DNA from: Spirodela intermedia
Taxonomy: Eukaryota; Streptophyta; Magnoliopsida; Alismatales; Araceae
Direction: 5' to 3'
Assembly: GCA_902729315.2 (NCBI GenBank)
Contig: LR746271.1
Coordinates: forward strand, 3,060,001-3,124,000
Length of the DNA: 64,000 bases
In this document: piece after piece, positions 50,501 to 64,000 of the stretch
Position numbering within the stretch: position 1 is the stretch's first letter
How the letters are laid out: every line of letters starts with the position of its first letter
Program-made: the position numbers and the translations under genes
The notes under the pieces: generated by a model
What the model saw: the letters and a program-made list of their open reading frames with translations, nothing else
The model's database searches: none
What the model was told of the DNA's origin: nothing

Positions 50501-53500
50501 AGCTCAGAGTATGAGGGCCCAACTGTTAGGAACACCACTAATTAGAAATATAGATCCAATCCTCTTACTTATTGCCTTCGTGGGGTTTTTCAGGGTTTTT
50601 GTTTTTCCTCTCTTTTTTTTTCTTCCTGGTGACGATGGAACCATAGAACATGGGCAATACGAACAATAAAAGAATATGTAGAGCAGGGTGGGTGCGTAGA
50701 TGAGAAACCAAAGAGGGTTCACAACAAAAGAAAGAGAAAAAAAAAAAGAAGATGCGAATCTTCATATCCCTCCCAACAACATTGGCTTTGCCAGTTACTT
50801 TTCATTTTTATTTTCTTCCCCCTCTTTTATTCCCTCCATTGACAGCCATAGTCTTCCAAGCGAAAAATGTCAGCATTATACTAATGGCTTACATGGCACT
50901 TCATAGCAATTCTCCATTTTCCATGGATGAGGCATCCAAGAACACAGAAAGGTGCCAGCATCTTAAAACCCTCTTCATTTAGTGTTATCGACGTCATATC
51001 ATGAATTTTTAGAAACATTAAATCCACATTGGGATCAATGCATAAACATGGAAGCTACCTTTGAAAGGAAAATTCCATTTTAGTCTCCACATTGGGGACG
51101 CCTAAATTAAGCATAAAGGAAACTGGTTATCTTCATGGATTCCCCTTCTCCACAGGTCATAAGACAAAACTCAAATTTTTCATAGAGGTAGGAACTTCTA
51201 CTGCCATTTTTCTCCAGGTTATCTATGTCAACTCAGAAAAAACTCAAGTTTGAATTTGATAATCATCTTGGATTCATTTCATAACTCACAAGACAGGATG
51301 GAAGACCAGACGAATTCATTGATCTGTTATACCAATTGGAGAACTTAATAAGTGGCTGATCCATCATCAATAAACCTCCAGATGTCCTCTGTGATTTTCC
51401 CACTACTGAGATAGCAACCATAAAACTTCCGTTTTGCAAGCACAAAAGCTCAACCTCCTGCATAACTATTCTCTTTTTTCAGAACGCAGATTATGTGGAT
51501 CCGCCCAAAAGTATTTTTCAGGTGAAACCTCTATCTAGAATGTCTGCACCAGCCTCTTTTCACCTTGAATAACAACATCCTATCCTCCATTCATTCTATC
51601 CCCGTTACATTCACACCCACAGCATACTTTATCATGCAGTACATTGATTGAATTTCCTCCCCAAACCACTGCACAGATGAAGAGGTCAGCCTTGTCCGTC
51701 ATTAGATTCAGTATGACTTACCAACGTTCATTTTCTTTAACACAGAAGTTGAAAGAGAGAAGTTGAGATCATAAAAAAAAGATTATTGTCAATGAGTTGC
51801 AAGGGCATAGAATAATTGACCTATCGATGTGAAGGTTAAAAGATAAATATGAAAAAAATCCCATGCTAAGCTCATTCAGAATAAGTGATGTGAATAAAAC
51901 TACTAGCTGGCAGCATTGTAACCAAGTTGCACTTCAGTATGCCGAAGTGGCCCAGTTAAAGAAAATGAAAACTATTGTAAATAGTTGGGAAATTATATTG
52001 ACCAACTCGTCGCCAAAAACCACTAATTGAGGAAAAAGAACAGAAAAAATGCAAGCATACCTAGTAGCTACATTGTTCTTATAGGTCCGGTGAAACAACA
52101 TCCAAAGTATCCAATATGCTTCTTCATCTTTGATATTTTGCGTAGCTAGCCGGTGAAGCAACATTTCAGACAACCTTTCTACAGCATATGAGTCTTTTAT
52201 TTCCTCCATTAGCAAGAACCAAAATACAGACTCAGGTCTAGATTCAATCAAGTCAGATGCACTAGAATCACAACATGATGAAAAGCAACTCCGGACATGA
52301 TCAAGCATCATTGGTGTCACAATAAGAACCAGGACATCTGGACAAAGAACATTAAATCATCAGAAAATGTAAAATAAAAACAATTTATGCCAAAAGGATA
52401 ATGAAGTGTATAAAAAACAAAGCAGTTTCCACTGAATCAAAACAGGTTAGATGTTACAGGCATTCAATAGCTGATGAGGATAAAATTTCAGACATTATTT
52501 TGATATGAGCTTCGTCTCAGATGAGTTTTCGAGATATTAAAATCAAATAATTTGAGATAATCATTGAATTTTTCAGCATAAATTTTTGAACGCAGTTTGG
52601 TGACGAATCTGAAACTGCAAAAAGTATATAGTATTACTCGATATTTCACCGAACTTTGCATGGGACCAAAATTACTGTCTGTCAAACACGTCATTATTTG
52701 ACAAAATATCATATTTGATGGAAGAAAATAGGTGTGCTTGGACGTCTTTGATCCTAGTACACTATATTTTAGGTAATGTTGATAGTCACATAACTATGAG
52801 CTAGAATAATACAGTATGTAAAAGAGGAATGCCCAGAATGATGATAAACAGATTGTTACGTGTAGTTGGAGGTAAGTGGTGAATTTTCACTAAATAATTG
52901 CAAACAACACATCTAAATCCCAGCACATGGATCATTCAAGAACTCTTGAGTCCATACATCTTATTGATGTTTAAAACCATCAAACTAATGTTGAGGTTTA
53001 TGACACTTCTCCTTGCACATGAAACCTGCTGGTCCCTGATATTCATTTGCAATTTGAGTTTTGTAAGGACTAACGTACAACAGATTCTGGCAATTATTGA
53101 GTCAGGCTAACTATATTGCACTAGACAGAGTACACATGCTAGTGTGTAAGAGCACCTGCAGATCCACGTCGACATATTCTTGCAAATGTTTCACCAATAA
53201 ATGCGAAAGTGCCATTGACAGAAGCTTCATCCAGGCTGTATCTTTTATCATGTATCTGTAAAGCCTTTTCATATGCTGCAGACAGAAGTTGAAGTGCAAT
53301 ATGCTTGAAGAACAAGCTAACATCAAGTCAAGAAAAAATTCAAATGAAAGAAAAAGGGTAGTCATTAGTGTCCATTAGCTTCATCCGCTGGACTGAGGCT
53401 TCTGAAATTGTGCAAGACTTCAAAAAGACTTCTAACCTTCTGATGTTCCTTTTTTGTGAGCATGCCTAGTTATATGTCTTGTTAAAAACAGCTAAATGGT

Positions 53501-56500
53501 TTGATGGTCGTGCAATTGTATATTTTCCTATTGTCTCGAGTATACATTCTACAGAGTATGCAGTCCGCCTCAAACAAGTTGGATTGATATTGGCATGTCC
53601 AAGATAGGACTGCATTCGCAAAGTCCCAATGACAAACTTGTCATGTCTACATGCTGCAATCAGAATTGTATCATTTATGAAGGAGAGGATGGAGCAACAA
53701 CACAGTTCACATCAGGCAGTAACTGATAAACTTTTTTCCAGTCCAAAATATTTTCTTCTGAAACTCAACTGAATCTATGTTGTTGAGATAGGATTGCACT
53801 GACGACGATGATGATTATATGGAAGATGAAATGAACTTTATTCCAAGGATGCACAAATAAAAATGATAAAAATGCCAACCGCAACTAGTATACATTACAT
53901 ACAACAGAATCAAAAATCCAGCCATGCTGTGCCGTTGGAACTTAGAAACTCGGAATCATCCAGAAGGAAAGATGATGAGATATGCCAAGCTATAGAGTGC
54001 AGCTCCAAGTTGATGAAAGATCAAGATAACGATTTTATACAAAAACTTTTAGCCGTTCAAGGATACTGTGCAGAAAGTGTGTCTGGAGCCCGTGGTCTAG
54101 CTTTATCAGGAACTGATGCAAGAAGTTGCGACATCCTAGATATTGATGTTGATCTATTTTGTTTGAGAAATCCATAGACATATTCCTCATTGCCACAGGA
54201 ATCTCCAAATTCTAAAGCAATGCTGTACACTCCATTTTTAAGCAAGGATAGTACCAATATCCTGTGAAGTTGCAATTCGAATACATACATTATTATCTGA
54301 TCTATGCAGCATACCTCTAGTAGAAAATATCACATACAGAACAGAATAAATATAACAACCGATTTTTCAGAAAAACAGCAGTTTATAGACAATAAGCACA
54401 GATAATAGACGTTATACATATGTAGGTTCACAGCATTAGGAGGATCCAAACAATCACAGTCAACTTTGATTAAGGACAATCCTTACTGTTCCCCAACATT
54501 CCCACAATAACAAAGATTACATCATTGCCTTAACATTTAGAATTCGTCCAGACACCCTCCAGTAAATATATCCTTCTTCACTGAATAGGGAAAATATTTA
54601 ACGTGACTCAAGGACCATGGATTCGTCTCCTTGAAAGGGCCCAGGAATAACGGCATACAAATATAGACCATACACGTGTCCAATCCCCAGTCAGCAATAA
54701 ACTCTAAGACACATGATAACAAGAGGTCATAGGAATGACGTATGAATGATGTAAGGTGATAATTTTATTACAATAAGAGATTTCACCACTTGAGATACAT
54801 GGAAATAAATTTCATGGACAGAAAATGGTTATGCAAAGCATAGTGTAAGACGGCTTTAATGACTTGTGAGCCAGTTTAGTTAACCAAAACTGAGATACCA
54901 CCCTCAAGCAAGTGCTAATATTACGAAAATCATATTTGGAGGGGGAAACATGAAGAGATGGAGTCCAAAACAGTATTTGGACTACATCAGTCCACTCAGA
55001 ATCGACTATAACAGAAAGTGCAGTGTTCTACAAAACTGAAGAAGACAGAGAGCAAAAGAAAAGTAGCAACAACCTAGAAAAGATCAGCCAAAGAAAATTA
55101 GTCATGAACCCTCAAACAGAAACATCCCATAAAAACAAGAAAAACACAAAGGTAAAACGTTAGTTCACGGCCTACACATTCGTGGAACCTTCAAATCGCA
55201 ACTTGCGAAGTTGCTCTTCAATTCAAATTACTCTCAACTGGATCACCATTGATAAATCTTCTTCAGGATAAGAACAGGTTCAATTGTTGCACACCAATGC
55301 TTCCAGCTCTTCATAAATTTTCTCACCTACCTTCCAGTGGTATAATACCTTACAGGTCAATCTTTTGAGCCCAGCACACATACTATAATACCTTCAAAAA
55401 CATCATACTTGCGAAACTACAGGAGAGATGTGAATGATAGAATGGAGGGGCAGAATTTTCATGAAAAATAAATTACCAAAGGAAAATGTTATTTGATTTT
55501 TTTTCCACATGGTATTTTTGACCAAAGGCTAATTATATCATATAAACTTAAGGAAAATTACAGATAAAACTCAAATAGACAATAGCATTGTAGATGGTCA
55601 ATACCGCTCAATATTGGAGCAGACAACATCAAGATTAACATCTTCAACAGATCTACTTGCACTAAAACTGCAGATTAAAGCCTCCACACTCTCACAAGCT
55701 GGTCCTTTGAGAAAGAATGAATCATAAATTTGCTCCCTTGCTGATAAAGGAAAGCATGATAGCCAATTCGAGGCAATATCTGTCAAAGAAAAATATCATT
55801 ACCAGTCATTTTCCACATTTGAACTAAAGAAGTCCATCAATTCCTTGCAATCTTGAAATCTGGAGTACAATAGTTTAGTCCATTTCATCATTGTGAAATT
55901 TATTTGGAAGAAAAGAAACTGATGCCTTTTCAAAGCAGTCTCCAACACAAAGGGGAGGAATAAGTGGGGCATCTATTCTAAGGTCTCTAGAATAATAGCA
56001 GGGGAGCCTTTTATCATGTCTTTTACAACCCAGTTTGTTGGGGGTAATGGAGATGGGCTATTTTCATGTCCCCCGATATTATTATATATTATGTTTCCTT
56101 AAAAGTGCAAGAATAGTTAGTGTGGTTTCCTAAATGACAACAAAAATTATCCTATTTCATCAACTTAACTCATTAACTGGTAAACAACGAAAAAATATTT
56201 ATGAGTGCTATTCTCCAATATCAGGATTACATCCTCCAATGTTTAATAGCCCTGTTACGATCAGAGTTGGAGTACAAGCCTCTTTCCCTCTTAAAATGCA
56301 TAATTGTACTCTGGATTTTTAACAATACGAGGACACATCTGAGTTTTACACAGTTATTTAGGACAAACGATTCCCTAGGTATGGCATACATCCATCTCCA
56401 ACATCATACCATACCTTCACAAAATTCACTAGCATAGAATAGATAATCGGTATCATAATGACTAGGTTATCGGAGATTCCACCCTCTACCTAAATAAATC

Positions 56501-58005
56501 AATTATTGGCGCAGAGACTCACCTGGAAAGAAGCAGAAAATCTACCACAGTGGTAACTGAGATATCATAAAAGCTGCTTGAGCTATGGAGATTTTATAAT
56601 GACCGCAAAATGACTACCAAAAGTTTTCTATCATCGATAAAAAAATTGGGTAAAAAGCCCAAAATTTGTTAATTTTATCCACAGTTAAAAAAAATAAAAA
56701 TTGCCGCATCTGAAAAAAGGAAGGAAGATATGAAAAGATAGCCCAAGAAGGGTTCTCTATTCATCAAAATTATGCGATGAAATACAAATTTCCATTTCTA
56801 TCGCTAATTTATGCCAGGAAGACAGATTGAAGAGCAACCCCAGCCTCTATTCCTTGGGATCAAAACATCAAGAAGATTGGTCGCTACTGACTTACTGTAA
56901 AGTAAAATCCTTGCCATTGTTGGAAATGAAACTCCTTGATAAAAAGCATGGTAACGTTCATCCCTTTCAACCTCGTCAGGAACCTGGGCACAGATGATCT
57001 GGAGAAAAATATATAAAATAAGCATGTTTCTATGTATAAAGCTGATGTGAGAAGAATAAATACTTGCATAATTCAAGGCAATACTGACTCCGATTTCCAA
57101 AAAAAACAAAAAGAAAAAGGAGAAGGAAAGAGTAGGCCCATATATCCTCCCCCACCCCATTGCCATGGATGAAGAGGAAAATAAACTTCCTAGAGCGTCA
57201 GGCAACATAGGTAAGAGAGCAGAGTTCAACAAAAAAAATCGTGTTGATGGAAATCTTGCCATTGAAATACAAATGGTAAAACTAAGCAAACAGGATTTGT
57301 TTGAAGCACTGTAGACTTCACGGGAGTTCAAAGATCATGAATGAATCCATTGAATCGTCCTTCTTTAGGGGAGGGAAAAAAGGAAATTCTTTTGAATTGC
57401 ATGCAACTAAGTTAGAGAAGTAGAGCTCAAAAAATAGTTCCTATGCAATATTTTAATCGCACATAAACTTGGAAATTATGTTCTCAATGGATCAAGAAGA
57501 AGAATTTGAAAAAACAAGAGAAGAAAACAAAGCAAGGCCGGCGATATTCAGTAAGATGTTGGAGAATGACTCCAGAAGGCTGAATGATCGGCAGTCAACT
57601 TCCGTAAGAGAATCATCTTCATTTGAACCGCAGAGATCCCAGAATCAGCATACGGAGAAAGTATAACCAGTACCTGATTCCTGTGGTGCTCGTCGAGGCA
57701 ACCTGGAATTCCAAAAGCACAATAAGGTGATCCGCTGACCTCAGGGCAAGCTAGGACACACACCAGGCAGTGAAGCGGGCGGAGCTGTAGAGAGGGAGGG
57801 TGGGATTCGGACCTTCCACGATGGCGGAGTCGACGGGGAAGAGGGAGAGGGCCAGGGAGTGGAGGGCGCAGATGACATCATCCACTCGTCGCGCAGCGTC
57901 TAGCGCCGAGGAGACCTGCTCGACCTCACTCAACAGCAGGGCCTCCAGCTCTTCCCCCCTCCTCTTGCTCCGAACACGCCCACCCTCTTCGCCATCGCCT
58001 TCCAT
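47599..58005 (-). CDS. TELO2: TELO2/TEL2 homologue (TTT complex subunit), at least 13 exons
   Basis: Minus-strand exons: 57813-58005, one starting at 57702 (end uncertain), 56896-56983, 55605-55779, 54067-54261, 53156-53316, 52061-52337, 49865-50079, 49690-49788, 49084-49601, 48240-49006, 47860-48058 and 47599-47748. From 56983 onward every phase agrees (about 948 codons), for a total near 1,020-1,065 residues, as in the family. Key phrases are VPDEVERDERYHAFYQGVSF, ASNWLSCFPLSAREQIYDSF, FIGETFARICRRGSA and DPDEIIDPVVLYDE, with the conserved C-terminal domain beginning VERALDAAETLVRASPDEL. Near the end is AYVRRSVLYAASCVLVALHP. TEL2 with TTI1 and TTI2 recruits HSP90 to mature PIKKs such as TOR, ATM and ATR. 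The donor of the second exon is unclear: the frame VLVILSPYADSG looks coding but ends in a stop at 57548 without a GT. The alternative donor is cag/GTACTG at 57673. Confidence 0.9.
49789..49864 (-). other. Short U12-type intron of TELO2 (76 nt)
   Basis: On the minus strand the intron begins GTATCCTTTT, matching the minor-spliceosome 5' site (RTATCCTTT). Near its end it has TTCTTTAAC, one change from the U12 branch site TTCCTTAAC, about 12 bases before the final AG. It restores the phase between ...SMEQQA and LTAAVGLSLERM through a split Tyr codon. Confidence 0.8.
50080..52060 (-). other. TELO2 intron (1.98 kb), no gene seen
   Basis: Lies between ...KNNVATR and AMFSEKFL. A pyrimidine-rich part (50585-50640) and purine/pyrimidine runs near 50730 give open frames on both strands; none looks real. 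Confidence 0.45.
52338..53155 (-). other. TELO2 intron (0.8 kb), no gene seen
   Basis: Lies between ...ICRRGSA and DVLVLIVTP. Frames at 52488-52712 and 52898-53110 are without recognisable content. Confidence 0.45.
53317..54066 (-). other. U12-type intron of TELO2 (750 nt)
   Basis: The minus-strand donor is GTATCCTTGA, with the full GTATCCTT core of minor introns. Before the 3' end lies TTTCTTGAC, eight of nine matches to the U12 branch consensus, about 12 bases from the terminal AG at 53317. It joins ...APDTLSA and LFFKHIALQLL through a split His codon. A 63-codon stretch open on the minus strand (53466-53655) lies inside it and is unexplained. Confidence 0.8.
54262..55604 (-). other. TELO2 intron (1.34 kb), no gene seen
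   Basis: Lies between ...VVCSNIER and ILVLSLLKNG. AT-rich with several A runs. No gene or complete repeat was recognised. Confidence 0.45.
55780..56895 (-). other. TELO2 intron (1.1 kb), no gene seen
   Basis: Lies between the VPDEVERD exon (donor GTAAGT) and the IASNWLSCF exon. Nothing recognised inside. Confidence 0.45.

Positions 58006-64000
<5,995 letters not shown>

Noticed and set aside
53863-54177. 104-codon plus-strand frame
   Set aside because: Overlaps a TELO2 exon on the other strand, which has conserved sequence; this is its shadow.
56804-57331. 175-codon minus-strand frame
   Set aside because: Only 56896-56983 is a TELO2 exon; the rest is intron read through by chance.

Overview
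This window is plant nuclear DNA, most likely from a monocot. Five split plant genes can be rebuilt from spliced reading frames with GT-AG introns. The first exons of the UKL, ELP3 and HHL1 genes are GC-rich, while introns and spacers are AT-rich. More than 15 kb in the middle is nested LTR retrotransposons. The monocot call is an inference from exon composition only.

Layout. 1-2151: AT-rich repeat DNA, then the HHL1 upstream region. 2152-8688 (+): HHL1, a chloroplast photosystem II protection protein, 5 exons. 10062-13078 (-): a DUF971 (GBBH-like N-terminal) protein with a probable organelle presequence, 3 exons; a foldback element sits in its second intron. 14470-15870 (-): a decayed Ty1/copia gag-pol fragment. 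16618-17962 (+): a Ulp1-family (SUMO protease-like) gene that keeps its catalytic residues but carries an in-frame stop and a frameshift. 19339-34808: a Ty3/gypsy element on the minus strand, bounded by LTRs and a GTTTT target duplication. It was later invaded by a truncated Tat/Athila-like element (+) and by two solo LTRs of that same LTR family, one in each orientation. 35230-36230 (+): a copia RT/RNase H fragment.

37554-46837 (-): a uridine kinase / uracil phosphoribosyltransferase-like gene (UKL), 14 exons with all phases agreeing. 47599-58005 (-): a TELO2/TEL2 homologue, at least 13 exons; two of its introns carry the 5' splice site and branch-point signature of the minor (U12) spliceosome. 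60272 to the window end (+): ELP3, the catalytic Elongator subunit; seven exons are present and the last part lies outside the window.

The genes do not form one pathway. HHL1 acts in the thylakoid, UKL in pyrimidine salvage, TELO2 in maturation of PIKK kinases (TOR, ATM, ATR), ELP3 in tRNA wobble-uridine modification, and the role of the DUF971 protein is unknown. I saw no biosynthetic cluster, CRISPR array or defence system. The most interesting points are the two U12-type introns in TELO2, the ordered retrotransposon nest, the recently broken ULP gene, and GA/CT tracts upstream of three of the genes. Exon limits were derived by hand from reading frame, splice consensus and remembered protein families; no alignment or transcript data were available.
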